64,000 nt of DNA from Sphingomonadaceae bacterium (GTDB lineage Bacteria; Pseudomonadota; Alphaproteobacteria; Sphingomonadales; Sphingomonadaceae), in contig JASBUR010000021.1 in the NCBI GenBank assembly GCA_030147805.1, forward strand, positions 1 to 64,000. The letters run 5' to 3'. Positions 9,246-18,042 of the stretch are shown piece after piece. Below the pieces are notes generated by a model. The model worked only from the letters and a program-made list of their open reading frames with translations. It did not search any database and had not been told where the DNA came from. The position numbers and the translations under genes were made by a program. The first letter of the stretch is position 1. Every line of letters starts with the position of its first letter.

Positions 9246-9767
9246 CTATTCCTTCTCTTCGATGATGTCGTCGGCGCCCTCTGACGAGAGCGGCTTGCTC
9301 GCCTTGATCAGCGCGTCGGTGAGCGTGAGCTTGGCGGAAAAAATGTCGGCGAGCGGCAGCCGGACCTCGACGCCCTCGACCTCGAGCAGCGCGGTGTCGC
9401 CATCGAGCCCGCGCACGATGCCCTGGAAGCGCTTGCGGCCGTCGACCGCCTCGTTGAGCGAGACGCGCGCCTCATGCCCGGCCCAGGCGGTCCAGTCCTT
9501 GGCGCGGGTCAGCGGCCGGTCGATGCCGGGCGACGACACCTCGAGCCGGTACTCGTCCTCGATCGGGTCGGTCTCGTCGAGCATCGCCGACAGCGCGCGC
9601 GAGATCGTCGCGCATTCGTCGAGCGTCAGCTGCCCGGTCTTCGGGTCCTCGGCCATCACCTGCAGCGACAGATGCTTGGTCCCCGACAGCGTCACGCGCA
9701 CGAGGTCGAAGCCGAGGCGCGTCACCTCGGGTTCGATCAATCGCGTCAGTTGCGCTGCGTCGGCCAA
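9246..9767 (-). CDS. rimP: Ribosome maturation factor RimP
   Basis: The 173-aa protein matches RimP: FDLVRVTLSGTKHLSLQVMAE, then LTLDECATISRALSAMLDETDPIEDEYRLEVSSPGIDRPL. RimP is needed for 30S maturation. The first codon is TTG, with GGAGACG just upstream; no ATG in frame fits better. It heads the rimP-nusA-ylxR-infB-rbfA operon and is preceded by a strong leader hairpin. Confidence 0.96.
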   Translation of the reverse strand: MADAAQLTRLIEPEVTRLGFDLVRVTLSGTKHLSLQVMAEDPKTGQLTLDECATISRALSAMLDETDPIEDEYRLEVSSPGIDRPLTRAKDWTAWAGHEARVSLNEAVDGRKRFQGIVRGLDGDTALLEVEGVEVRLPLADIFSAKLTLTDALIKASKPLSSEGADDIIEEKE

Positions 9768-9790
9768 TCACGTCTCCAAGCACCTTCGGC

Positions 9791-9814
9791 GCCGGTTCCG
9801 GGATCGGAACCAGC
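9791..9814 (-). promoter_or_regulatory. Stem-loop in the rimP leader
   Basis: GGTTCCG and CGGAACC form a perfect 7-bp stem with a 4-nt loop, extendable by two pairs past a mismatch. It lies about 25 bases before the rimP start. It may be a leader RNA element controlling the operon; a short open frame (9746-9832, 28 codons, no obvious RBS) runs through it and overlaps the rimP start. Confidence 0.45.
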
Positions 9815-9938
9815 TTCCTCAAGGTCACCCATGTGGAAGATGCCGGCGATATAGGTGAGTTCGCGGGCGGCGGCAAGCGGGGGTGCGGCTGATGCGACGG
9901 ATTTCGGGTCCGCCACCTCCCACACCCCCTTCTAACCC

Positions 9939-10034
9939 GTCATCCTGATGAAAGTCAGGATCTCCCCGCGAGTGGTGCCAGCCTCGCCAAGCCGCCGCAC
10001 ATCTCGGGAGATCCTGACTTTCCGTCAGGATGAC
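9939..10034. repeat. Dispersed nested-palindrome repeat, copy 1
   Basis: GTCATCCTGATGAAAGTCAGGAT at one end and ATCCTGACTTTCCGTCAGGATGAC at the other give a global inverted repeat, and each end also folds alone (ATCCTGA/TCAGGAT). The same design recurs at 58403-58477 with a different centre. It resembles REP/BIME elements and fills the gap between rimP and grpE. Confidence 0.8.
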
Positions 10035-10063
10035 GTGAGTTGAAAAGGCGGTCGCGGGCGCCG

Positions 10064-10597
10064 CTACTTCGCCTTCGCCACCCCGACGAGCGCCGGCCGC
10101 AGCAGCCGCTCCTTGAGGAGGTAGCCCGCCTGCATCTCGTGGACGATGGTGCCCGGCTCGGCATCATGCTCGATCTCGACCATCGCCTGGTGGCGGTTGG
10201 GGTCGAGCTTCTGGCCGGCGGTCTCGATGCGCGTGACGCCGTGGCGCTGCAGCGCGTTCAAGAGTTCGCGCTCGGTCATCTCGACGCCGGTGACGATCGT
10301 CTTCACCGCCTCCTGCTCGCGCGCCTCGGCGGGGATGGCGTCGAGCGCGCGGCGCAGGTTGTCGACCACGCCGAGCAGGTCGCGCGCGAAGGCGGTGACG
10401 GCATAGGCGGTGGCGTCCTGCTTCTCGCGTTCGAGGCGGCGGCGGACGTTCTCGGTCTCGGCCGCGGCGCGCAGCACGCGGTCCTTCAGCTCGGCGATCT
10501 CGGCGTCCCGGTCGTCGGGGCGCTTGTCGGCCTCGGCGGGCGCGTCCTCGGGGAGGAGATCCTCGGCCTCGGGGGTGGGCTTGTCGTCGTCAATCAT
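10064..10597 (-). CDS. grpE: Nucleotide exchange factor GrpE
   Basis: The 177-aa protein has an acidic N-terminus, a long coiled-coil helix (DRDAEIAELKDRVLRAAAETEN) and the C-terminal beta domain signature (HQAMVEIEHDAEPGTIVHEMQAGYLLKERLLRPA, ending VGVAK). GrpE releases ADP from DnaK. Its ATG overlaps the hrcA TGA by four bases, so the pair is translationally coupled. Confidence 0.97.
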   Translation of the reverse strand: MIDDDKPTPEAEDLLPEDAPAEADKRPDDRDAEIAELKDRVLRAAAETENVRRRLEREKQDATAYAVTAFARDLLGVVDNLRRALDAIPAEAREQEAVKTIVTGVEMTERELLNALQRHGVTRIETAGQKLDPNRHQAMVEIEHDAEPGTIVHEMQAGYLLKERLLRPALVGVAKAK

Positions 10598-11640
10598 CCA
10601 ATCAACCTGCTCAATGCTCTGGCGGTGTAGTCCACCATGGGAACCACCCGCGCGTAGTTCAACCGCGTCGGGCCGATGACGCCGATGACGCCGACGACGC
10701 GGTCGCCGGCGGCGCGATAGGGTGCGGCGATAACGCTGGACCCGGACAAAGAGAACAGCTTGTTCTCCGATCCGATGAAAATCTTCATCGCCTGGCTCGA
10801 CCGCGCGAGGTCGAGCACGCGCACCAGATCCTCCTTGCCGTCGAGGTCGGCGAGCAGCGAGCGCAGCCGCTCGAGGTCGGTGGTGCCGGTCTCGTCGAGC
10901 AGATGCGCCTGGCCGCGAACGATCAGCACCGGGCGCTGCGCGCCGTCCGACGACCACACCGCCAGCCCGCGCTCGACGATGTCCTGCGACAGCGAATCGA
11001 GCTCGGCGCGCTCGGCGGCGATCTCCTGCTGCAGCCGCTCGAGCGCCTGGCCGAGCGTCAACCCGGTCAGCCGCGCGTTGATATAGTTGGACGCCTGGAC
11101 GAGCGCCGCGGGCGGCAGCCCCGGCGGCAGCTCGATCACCCGGTTCTCGACCGAGCCGTCGCCGCCGACCAGCACCGCCAGCGCGCGGTCGGGGGCGAGC
11201 GGCACGAAGCTCAGCTGGCGCAGCACCGCCTCGGCCTTGGGCACCATGACGATCGCGGCGCAGGCCGACAGCCCGGCGAGCACCGAGGTGGTGCGGCTGA
11301 GCACGTCCTCGATCGGCAGCCCGCGCCCCCGCACCTGCTCCTCGATCGCGGCGCGGTCCTCGGCGGCGGGCTCGCCGGTCTGCATCATGCCGTCGACGAA
11401 CAGGCGGAGGCCGATCTCGGTCGGCAGCCGCCCCGCCGAGGTGTGCGGGCTGGCGAGCAGCCCCATTTCCTCGAGGTCCTGCATGACGTTGCGGATCGAG
11501 GCCGGCGACAGACCGAGACCGCTCAGCTTGGACAGGGTCCGCGAACCCACCGGGGTGCCGCTCGACAGATAGGATTCGACGATCTGCCGGAAGATGTCCC
11601 GCGCGCGGTCGTTCAGCTCGGTGATCGATGGCGACTGCAT
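10594..11640 (-). CDS. hrcA: Heat-inducible transcription repressor HrcA
   Basis: The 348-aa protein has an N-terminal winged helix (ITELNDRARDIFRQIVESYLSSG, then SPASIRNVMQDLEEMGLL) and the HrcA GAF-like dimerisation region. HrcA represses groESL and sometimes its own operon through CIRCE operators. No CIRCE repeat (TTAGCACTC-N9-GAGTGCTAA) is seen upstream, so targets are probably elsewhere. The ATG at 11640 was chosen over an upstream in-frame codon because it gives the usual N-terminus. Confidence 0.96.
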   Translation of the reverse strand: MQSPSITELNDRARDIFRQIVESYLSSGTPVGSRTLSKLSGLGLSPASIRNVMQDLEEMGLLASPHTSAGRLPTEIGLRLFVDGMMQTGEPAAEDRAAIEEQVRGRGLPIEDVLSRTTSVLAGLSACAAIVMVPKAEAVLRQLSFVPLAPDRALAVLVGGDGSVENRVIELPPGLPPAALVQASNYINARLTGLTLGQALERLQQEIAAERAELDSLSQDIVERGLAVWSSDGAQRPVLIVRGQAHLLDETGTTDLERLRSLLADLDGKEDLVRVLDLARSSQAMKIFIGSENKLFSLSGSSVIAAPYRAAGDRVVGVIGVIGPTRLNYARVVPMVDYTARALSRLIG

Positions 11641-11723
11641 GGCGGGGGCCAATGTAGGGCGTGCGCCGCCGCCGCTCAACCGAGCGGCTTGCAGCGGCGT
11701 GCCGGCGGTGGAATCCTGCCGCG

Positions 11724-12146
11724 ATGAGCGACGCGACCCGGAAGCCGAAGCTGCTCGCGGGCGGCAATCCGCAGATCGCCAAGGGCGACGGCGACGCGCC
11801 GGTGCAGGCCTATATCGCCGCGATGCCCGGCTGGAAGCGCGCGGCGGGCGAACGCCTCGACAAGCTGATCGAGCGGACGATCCCCGGCGTGCGCAAGGCG
11901 GTCAAATGGAACTCGCCCTTCTACGGCGCGCCGGACCGGGGCTGGTTCCTCAGCTTCCACGTCTACACCAGATACATCAAAGTGCTGTTCTTCGAGGGCG
12001 CCAGGCTCGATCCGCTGCCGCCGGTCGGCTCGAAGGACCCGAACGGCCGCTATTTTCACATCAATGAGGACGAGGCGATCGACGAGGCGCAGGTGGCGGA
12101 CTGGATCCGGCAGGCCGCGGCGCTGCCCGGCTGGCTGAAGCACTGA
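11724..12146 (+). CDS. DUF1801 domain protein (first of a pair)
   Basis: The 140-aa protein belongs to the DUF1801/YdhG-like family: VQAYIAAMPGWKRAAGERLDKLIERTIPGVRKAVKWNSPFYG, then SFHVYTRYIKVLFFEGARLD. These proteins adopt an SHS2-like fold; their function is unknown. The start is the ATG at 11724. Twelve bases separate it from a second DUF1801 gene. The pair sits between hrcA and rph, which are usually direct divergent neighbours in alphaproteobacteria. Confidence 0.85.
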   Translation: MSDATRKPKLLAGGNPQIAKGDGDAPVQAYIAAMPGWKRAAGERLDKLIERTIPGVRKAVKWNSPFYGAPDRGWFLSFHVYTRYIKVLFFEGARLDPLPPVGSKDPNGRYFHINEDEAIDEAQVADWIRQAAALPGWLKH

Positions 12147-12158
12147 GCGAGGACGCGC

Positions 12159-12547
12159 ATGACGACCGACAAAACCCCCGCACAGCTGATCGACGACCGC
12201 ATCGCCGAGCTCGGCGACTGGCGCGGCGAAACGCTCGCCCGCGTCCGCGCGCTGATGAGGGAGGCGCTGCCCGACGTCGTCGAGGAATGGAAGTGGCGCG
12301 GCGTGCCGACCTGGTCTCGCGACGGCATCATCTGCACCGGCGAGACCTACAAGAGCGTCGTGAAGCTGACCTTCGCCAAGGGCGCCAGCCTCGACGACCC
12401 GGCAAGGCTGTTCAACTCGAGCCTCGACGGCAAGGTGCGGCGGGCGATCGATATCCGCGAGGGCGAGGCGAGGCGATCGACGAGGTGGCGCTGAGGGCGC
12501 TGTTCCGGGCGGCAGCAGCGTTGAACGCGTCGCGTGCCAAACGCTGA
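12159..12547 (+). pseudogene. Second DUF1801 gene, frameshifted at a GGCGA triple repeat
   Basis: The open frame from ATG 12159 encodes 111 aa and matches DUF1801 (LMREALPDVVEEWKWRGVPTWS, YKSVVKLTFAKGASLDDPARLFNSSLDG) until IDIREGEA. It then ends with RRSTRWR at 12494. The missing family tail (AIDEVALRALFRAAAALNA) is encoded one frame away and runs to 12547. The switch falls exactly on GGCGA repeated three times (12462-12476). With two copies the frame would read through to a normal 127-aa protein. It is either a recent slippage mutation, a phase-variable site or a sequencing error; the short form may still be made. Confidence 0.75.
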
Positions 12548-12617
12548 TGGTCCCCTCCCATTTGCCTCCCCGCCCGCATCCCGCTAGACGGCGCGCTCCA
12601 TCATAAGGAGTGACCCC

Positions 12618-13334
12618 ATGCGCCCATCCGGCCGCGCCCCCGACCAGATGCGCCCCCTCGAGATGATCCCCGGCTTCAATGCGCACGCCGAAGGCTCGTG
12701 CCTGGTGAAGTTCGGCAACACGCATGTGCTGGTGACCGCCAGCGTCGAGGAGCGGCTGCCGCCGTGGCTGCGCGGCCAGGGCAAGGGCTGGGTCACCGCC
12801 GAGTACGGCATGCTGCCGCGCGCCACGCACACCCGCGGCAATCGCGAGGCGGCCAAGGGCAAGCAGTCGGGGCGCACGCAGGAAATCCAGCGGCTGATCG
12901 GCCGGTCGCTGCGCGCCGTCACCGACATGAAGCTGCTCGGCGAGCGGCAGATCACGCTCGATTGCGACGTCATCCAGGCCGACGGCGGCACGCGCACCGC
13001 GGCGATCTCGGGCGCCTGGGTGGCGCTGCGCCTCGCGGTCGACGGCATCATGAAGGCCAACAACCTCGAGATCGATCCCTTGAAGGGCCGCGTCGCCGCG
13101 GTGTCGTGCGGCTTCTATGAAGGCACCGCGGTGCTCGACCTCGACTATATCGAGGATTCGGGCGCCGAGACCGACGCCAATTTCGTGCTGATCGAGGGCG
13201 GCGGCATTGCCGAGGTGCAGGCAACCGCCGAAGGCGCCGCCTTCGACGACGAGGGGCTGCTGCGCATGATGCGCCTCGCACGCATCGGCTGCGACGAAAT
13301 CTTCGCGATGCAGGCGAAGGTCACGGGGCGCTAG
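12618..13334 (+). CDS. rph: Ribonuclease PH
   Basis: The 238-aa protein has RNase PH motifs: [20 protein letters not shown] at the start, [39 protein letters not shown], and the phosphate/metal region [20 protein letters not shown]. It trims the 3' ends of tRNA precursors by phosphorolysis. A strong AAGGAGTGA lies 5 bases before the ATG. rdgB begins three bases after its stop, and hemW overlaps rdgB, forming an operon. Confidence 0.98.
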   Translation: MRPSGRAPDQMRPLEMIPGFNAHAEGSCLVKFGNTHVLVTASVEERLPPWLRGQGKGWVTAEYGMLPRATHTRGNREAAKGKQSGRTQEIQRLIGRSLRAVTDMKLLGERQITLDCDVIQADGGTRTAAISGAWVALRLAVDGIMKANNLEIDPLKGRVAAVSCGFYEGTAVLDLDYIEDSGAETDANFVLIEGGGIAEVQATAEGAAFDDEGLLRMMRLARIGCDEIFAMQAKVTGR

Positions 13335-13337
13335 GCG

Positions 13338-13952
13338 ATGACGGCGCGCAAGCTGTTCCCCGGGCCGCTGGTCATCGCCAGCCACAACGCCGGCAAGGTG
13401 CGCGAGATCACCGCGCTGCTCGGGCCGCTCGGCATGGAGCCGATTTCCGCCGGGTCGCTCGGGCTGGAAGAGCCCGAGGAGACCGAGGACAGCTTCGTCG
13501 GCAACGCCACCTTGAAGGCGCTGGCGTCGACGCGCGGCAGCGGCATGCCGGCGCTGGCCGACGACAGCGGGCTCGAGGTCGAGGCGCTCGGCGGTCGACC
13601 CGGCGTCTATACCGCCAACTGGGCCGAGAAGCCCGACGGTACGCGCGACTGGGGACTCGCGATGGAAAAGGTCGAGGCCGAGCTGCAGAAGCTCGGGCCG
13701 GGCGTGTCGCGTCGCGCGGCCTTCGTCTGCACGCTGGCGCTCGCCTGGCCCGACGGGCATGTCGAATGCTTCTCGGGGCGGATCGAGGGCCATCTGACCT
13801 GGCCGCCCCGCGGCAAATTGGGCTTCGGCTATGATCCGGTCTTCGTTCCGGGCGACAGCGAGCTTACCTTCGCCGAAATCGAACCGAGCGAGAAACATGC
13901 GATCAGCCACCGTGCCAGGGCCTTCGAGAAGCTGGTCGCCGCCTGCTTCTGA
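13338..13952 (+). CDS. rdgB: XTP/dITP diphosphatase (Ham1/RdgB family)
   Basis: The 204-aa protein carries the Ham1 motifs [13 protein letters not shown] near residue 14, [24 protein letters not shown] in the middle, and [18 protein letters not shown] with [11 protein letters not shown] at the end. It hydrolyses non-canonical purine triphosphates to keep them out of DNA. It follows rph by three bases, and hemW begins inside its 3' end. Confidence 0.97.
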   Translation: MTARKLFPGPLVIASHNAGKVREITALLGPLGMEPISAGSLGLEEPEETEDSFVGNATLKALASTRGSGMPALADDSGLEVEALGGRPGVYTANWAEKPDGTRDWGLAMEKVEAELQKLGPGVSRRAAFVCTLALAWPDGHVECFSGRIEGHLTWPPRGKLGFGYDPVFVPGDSELTFAEIEPSEKHAISHRARAFEKLVAACF

Positions 13953-15099
13953 GGCTGACGGGCGCGAGCTGGCGGTCTATGTCCACTGGCCGTTCTGCGT
14001 CTCCAAATGCCCCTATTGCGACTTCAACAGCCATGTCCGCGAGTCGATCGACGAGGCGGGCTGGCGCGAGGCGCTGATCGCCGACCTGCGCCACGAGGCG
14101 GCGCTGACCGCGGGCGCGAGCGTCGTGTCGATCTTCTTCGGCGGCGGCACGCCGTCGCTGATGGACGCGGCGACCACCGCGGCGATCATCGACGCGATCG
14201 CGGCACTGTGGCCGGTGGCGCCCGGCGTCGAGATCACGCTCGAGGCCAACCCGACCAGCGTCGAGGCGGCGCGCTTCGCCGGCTTCGCGCGCGCCGGGGT
14301 CAACCGCGTGTCGCTGGGGCTGCAGGCGCTCGACGACGCTTCGCTCCAGATGCTCGGCCGGCCGCATGACGTCGCGCAGGGGCTGGCGGCGCTCGACGTC
14401 GCGCAGGCCAATTTCGGGCGCGTCAGCTTCGACCTGATCTACACGCGGCCGGGCCAGACGCTGGCGTCATGGCAAGCCGAGCTGCAGCGCGCGCTGGGCT
14501 TCGGTACCGAGCATCTGTCGCTCTACCAGCTGACCATCGAGCCCAAGACGCGCTTCGCCAGCCTGCACGCCAGCGGCAAGCTGCTGCTGCCCGACGAGGA
14601 GGCTTCGGCCGACCTGTTCGAGCTGACGCGGGAGATGACGGCTGCGGCGGGGCTTCCGGCTTACGAGGTCTCGAACCACGCCCGCGCCGGCGCGGAGAGC
14701 CGGCACAATCTCGCCTATTGGACCTACGCCGACTATGTCGGCGTCGGCCCCGGTGCGCATGGCCGGCGCCGGCACGCGGCGACCGTCAGGACGATGAAGC
14801 CCGAGGGCTGGCTCGCCGGGGTGCGCGCGGCGGGGCACGGCATTGCCGAGGAGACCGCGCTCGACGCGCCGACGCGCGGACAGGAGGCGCTGCTGATGGG
14901 GCTGCGGCTGACCGACGGCATCGATCCGGGGCGGTTCGAAGCGCGCACCGGCGTGGCGCTCGACGAAGCGATCGACCCCCAATCGCTCGCCGAATTGCGC
15001 GGCCTCGGCCTCGTCGCGCCCGCCGGCGGGAATCTGCGGCTGACGGCGGCCGGCGCGCCGCTGCTCAACGCCATTCTCGCCCGGCTGGTCGCCGGCTGA
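13897..15099 (+). CDS. hemW: Radical SAM haem chaperone HemW-like protein
   Basis: The roughly 400-aa radical SAM protein has [17 protein letters not shown], giving the CX3CX2C cluster motif. It also has the HemW features [23 protein letters not shown] and [12 protein letters not shown]. HemW resembles the oxygen-independent coproporphyrinogen oxidase HemN but is now known to hand haem to target proteins. The frame overlaps rdgB. The ATG at 13897 is used here; a GTG at 13912 or another near codon is possible because homologues usually start closer to the VYVHWPF segment. Confidence 0.9.
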   Translation: MRSATVPGPSRSWSPPASEADGRELAVYVHWPFCVSKCPYCDFNSHVRESIDEAGWREALIADLRHEAALTAGASVVSIFFGGGTPSLMDAATTAAIIDAIAALWPVAPGVEITLEANPTSVEAARFAGFARAGVNRVSLGLQALDDASLQMLGRPHDVAQGLAALDVAQANFGRVSFDLIYTRPGQTLASWQAELQRALGFGTEHLSLYQLTIEPKTRFASLHASGKLLLPDEEASADLFELTREMTAAAGLPAYEVSNHARAGAESRHNLAYWTYADYVGVGPGAHGRRRHAATVRTMKPEGWLAGVRAAGHGIAEETALDAPTRGQEALLMGLRLTDGIDPGRFEARTGVALDEAIDPQSLAELRGLGLVAPAGGNLRLTAAGAPLLNAILARLVAG

Positions 15100-15137
15100 G
15101 CGTTGCGCCGCGCCGGGGGGCGCTCTACGCTTCGCGC

Positions 15138-15629
15138 ATGCATGACACCCGCCGACTCGCAGTGACCGCCTGCCTGCTGCTCGCCACGCCGCTGCTGGCG
15201 CAGTGCAGCCCGGCGATGCAGGATGGCGTCACGCGCGCCGGGGACATCGCCACGCAGCCGGTGCGCGACGTCGGGCTCGACAAGGACGAGATTCCTGCCG
15301 CGCTCGCCGCGGCGATCGCCAACCCCTATGCGCTCGCCGGGCTCAGGCGCTGCAACCAGCTCGGCACCGCGCTCGCCGACCTCAACGCCGCACTCGGCCC
15401 CGATTTCAGCACGATCCCCGCCGACGCCGAGAATCGCGCCGGCAAGATCGCCGAAGCCGGCGGCAAGGCGGTGGTCAATTCGATCATCCCGTTCCGCGGG
15501 TTGGTGCGCGAATTCACCGGCGCGGCGCCGGCGCAGCGCCGGTTGAACGCGGCGATCGACGCCGGCTATGCGCGGCGCGGCTTCCTGCGCGGGGTGTACA
15601 CGCAGCGCGGCTGCAAGCCGGCGCTGTAG
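15138..15629 (+). CDS. Exported protein of unknown function
   Basis: The 163-aa product starts with a signal peptide (MHDTRRLAVTACLLLATPLLAQC). Cys23 is preceded by LAQ, which is not a good lipobox, so lipidation is doubtful. The mature region is helical, with two further Cys (RRCNQLG and the C-terminal QRGCK) that may form a disulfide. No family was recognised. It lies 38 bp after hemW on the same strand. Confidence 0.6.
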   Translation: MHDTRRLAVTACLLLATPLLAQCSPAMQDGVTRAGDIATQPVRDVGLDKDEIPAALAAAIANPYALAGLRRCNQLGTALADLNAALGPDFSTIPADAENRAGKIAEAGGKAVVNSIIPFRGLVREFTGAAPAQRRLNAAIDAGYARRGFLRGVYTQRGCKPAL

Positions 15630-15646
15630 CTGCTGGCTGCCGCTTA

Positions 15647-15850
15647 TCAGGCGTCGACGAGATCGAGTCGCTTCTCGAGGCGCGCCATCCGTTCGTCGAG
15701 ACGGTCGACGCGGGGCGACAGCGAAGCGACCGACTCCTCGACTGCCCCCGTGCGCTGCTTCAGCTCGCGCACGTCCTCAGCCAGATTGTCGAGCTTCTCA
15801 TCGATACGGCGCAAATAGCGCAACGTGATGCTCTCACGCGCTTCGGTCAT
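15647..15850 (-). CDS. 67-aa coiled-coil protein
   Basis: MTEARESITLRYLRRIDEKL opens a wholly helical protein with heptad-like spacing (LDNLAEDVRELKQR, VASLSPRVDRLDERMARLEKRL). Small coiled-coil proteins of this type are common in alphaproteobacteria, and none has a clear role. The ATG at 15850 was chosen; the longer frame runs antisense to the LpoA-like gene. It is convergent with the secreted protein at 15138. Confidence 0.6.
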   Translation of the reverse strand: MTEARESITLRYLRRIDEKLDNLAEDVRELKQRTGAVEESVASLSPRVDRLDERMARLEKRLDLVDA

Positions 15851-15894
15851 TCTACCATTCCGGCAGCGAAGACGCCGAAATTCACCCATGCCGC

Positions 15895-17190
15895 TCAGTT
15901 GATCGCCGACACCTGCGCGTTGCGGAAGGCGCGCGGCGCGGGCGACACCGTCGAGAAGCCGCCCGGCCCGACCTGCTGGACCTCGAGCCCGCGCTCGGCG
16001 ACGCCGCCGCGGAAGCGGAAGATGCCGTCGATGCCGGTGAAGCCGTCGTCGTCGTTGAGCAGCGCGCGCGGGAAGGGCTCGCCGATCTTCCAGCGGTCGC
16101 CCATCGAATGGACGAGCAGCACCGCGTCGTATCCCATCGACGCGAGCCGCGACGGCGCGCCGCCGAACTTGGCGCGGTAGCGCGTCGCCAGCTGCTGGAA
16201 ACGGTTGTCGGGAACGGTCGCGAACCACGAGCCGTGCATGCCGGCGACACGCGACAGGCTGGGCTCGCTGTTCCACAGCTCGGTACCGAGCAGCCGCACG
16301 CCGCTGGCGCCGAACTGCTGCAGCGCCGGCAGGAAGCGCGGCGCCACGGTGCCGCTGTCGCCGATCAGCAGCGCCTGGAACGACACCGGCCCGAGCCGCT
16401 GCTCGACCGGCGCCACCGTGCCATCGGCGCGCACCACGCCGCCCTGCGCCACCTTGGCGACGCGCGCTTCATAGTTGGTGACGCGCCGCGCCGCCGCGGC
16501 GAGCCGCTTGGGATCGCGCGGATAGGTTTCGAGCGAGGTCACCTTGCCGCCGTCGTTCTGCACCGCGCGCACGAAGGCGCTCGACACGCGCTGGCCATAG
16601 TCGCCCGCCGGGATCAGCGCGGCGAAGTTGCTGACGCCGCGCGACCGCGCAAAGCCGACGACGCGTGCGACCGACTGCTGCGGCTGGAACCCCATCACAT
16701 AGGTGTTGCCGCCGGCGAGCGTGGCGTCGTTGGAGAAGCTGAGGATCGGCACGCCCGCCGCCGCGACCGCCGCCTGCACCGCGCGCACGTCGGGGGCGAG
16801 CAGCGGGCCGAGGAAGATGCGGTTGCCGTCGGCAAGCGCGCGGCTCGCCGCCACCGAGGCGCCGCCGGCGGTGTTGTAGACGGTCAGCTTGATGTCGCGG
16901 ACATTCGAATCGAGCAGCGCCATGTTGGCGGCGTTGGCGATCGACTGGCCGACCGCGGCGTTGCCGCCGGTCGTCGGCACCAGCAGCGCGACGCGGTGCT
17001 GCGCCGGCCCGACCTCGGGCACGGGCGCCGCTACCACCGGCGCGGCGACGGGCGGCGCCGCCACCGGCGCGCGGCGCGTCGCGGTGTTCGAGCAGGCGGC
17101 GACGCCGAGCAGCGCGATCGCGGCGACGCCGCGCCTCGCCGTCCGTGCCCAGGGCGTTGCGGTTTGCGTCGACCCGCCTTGCTGCGTCAT
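15895..17190 (-). CDS. LpoA-like penicillin-binding protein activator (periplasmic binding fold lipoprotein)
   Basis: The 431-aa product has a lipobox (ALLGVAAC), a Pro/Ala/Val-rich linker and then a type I periplasmic-binding fold (HRVALLVPTTGGNAAVGQSIANAA, NRIFLGPLLAPDVRAVQAA, VPILSFSND). This matches the C-terminal domain of LpoA, the outer-membrane activator of PBP1A, and is the usual neighbour of rsmI. The TPR half of E. coli LpoA is missing, as in most alphaproteobacteria. The ATG at 17190 was preferred to a GTG at 17199. Confidence 0.83.
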   Translation of the reverse strand: MTQQGGSTQTATPWARTARRGVAAIALLGVAACSNTATRRAPVAAPPVAAPVVAAPVPEVGPAQHRVALLVPTTGGNAAVGQSIANAANMALLDSNVRDIKLTVYNTAGGASVAASRALADGNRIFLGPLLAPDVRAVQAAVAAAGVPILSFSNDATLAGGNTYVMGFQPQQSVARVVGFARSRGVSNFAALIPAGDYGQRVSSAFVRAVQNDGGKVTSLETYPRDPKRLAAAARRVTNYEARVAKVAQGGVVRADGTVAPVEQRLGPVSFQALLIGDSGTVAPRFLPALQQFGASGVRLLGTELWNSEPSLSRVAGMHGSWFATVPDNRFQQLATRYRAKFGGAPSRLASMGYDAVLLVHSMGDRWKIGEPFPRALLNDDDGFTGIDGIFRFRGGVAERGLEVQQVGPGGFSTVSPAPRAFRNAQVSAIN

Positions 17191-17199
17191 GATGGTCAC

Positions 17200-18042
17200 A
17201 TGCTTCTCCCTGAGCCGCTCGAACCCGGCCTCTATATCGTCGCGACCCCGATCGGCAATCTCGGCGACATGTCGCCCCGGGCCGCGGAGACGCTGTGTCG
17301 CGTCGGCTTAATCGCGGCTGAAGACACCCGCGTGACCGCAAAGCTCCTGCGGCACATCGGTTCCACGCGGCCGATGACGCCCTATCATGATCACAACGCC
17401 GACCAGGCGCGGCCGCGGCTGATCGAGCGGATGCGCAGCGAGGCGGTGGCGCTGGTGTCCGACGCAGGGACTCCGCTGATTTCCGACCCCGGCTTCAAGC
17501 TGGTGCGCGACGCGCGCGCTGCCGGAATCGCGGTGACCACGCTCCCTGGCCCCTGCGCGGCGATCGCCGCGCTGACGCTCGCCGGCCTGCCGACCGACCG
17601 CTTCCTGTTTGCCGGCTTCCTGCCGTCGAAGCCCGGGGCGCGCGCCGCGGCGATCGACGAGTTGAAGGGCATCCGCGCCACGCTGGTCTTCTACGAATCG
17701 GGTCCGCGGCTCGGCGCGGCGCTGGCGGCGCTCGCCGAAGGGCTCGGCCCGCGTCCGGCGGCGGTGACGCGCGAGATCAGCAAGCGCTTCGAGGAGGCGG
17801 TCGACGGCGATCTCGCGACGCTCGCCGCGCGCTACGCCGACGCCGGACCAAAGGGCGAGATCTGCATCGTCGTCGGCCCGCCCGGCGACGCGCCGGCCGC
17901 CACCGCCGACGATCTCGATACCGCGCTCCGCCGCGCGCTGGCGAGCGCGCCGCTCAAGACCGCGGTCGCCGAGGTCGCCTCGGCGCTCGGCCTGCCGCGC
18001 AAGCAGGTCTATGCTCGCGCGCTCGAACTCAGCGGCAGATGA
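17200..18042 (+). CDS. rsmI: 16S rRNA (cytidine(1402)-2'-O)-methyltransferase
   Basis: The 280-aa protein has the tetrapyrrole-methylase fold: GLYIVATPIGNLGDMSPRA, AAEDTRVTAKLLRH, ALVSDAGTPLISDPGFKLV and the FYESGPRL region. It methylates C1402 of 16S rRNA in the decoding centre. Its ATG lies only nine bases from the start of the divergent LpoA-like gene, so its promoter must lie inside that gene. The stop overlaps the yraN start by four bases. Confidence 0.96.
   Translation: MLLPEPLEPGLYIVATPIGNLGDMSPRAAETLCRVGLIAAEDTRVTAKLLRHIGSTRPMTPYHDHNADQARPRLIERMRSEAVALVSDAGTPLISDPGFKLVRDARAAGIAVTTLPGPCAAIAALTLAGLPTDRFLFAGFLPSKPGARAAAIDELKGIRATLVFYESGPRLGAALAALAEGLGPRPAAVTREISKRFEEAVDGDLATLAARYADAGPKGEICIVVGPPGDAPAATADDLDTALRRALASAPLKTAVAEVASALGLPRKQVYARALELSGR

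Noticed and set aside
11641-11723. CIRCE operator upstream of hrcA
   Set aside because: No TTAGCACTC/GAGTGCTAA repeat is visible, even in a loose form.
11676-13910. 744-aa minus-strand ORF over the DUF1801 pair and rph
   Set aside because: The opposite strand encodes clear DUF1801, RNase PH and RdgB proteins; this frame has no recognisable domain.
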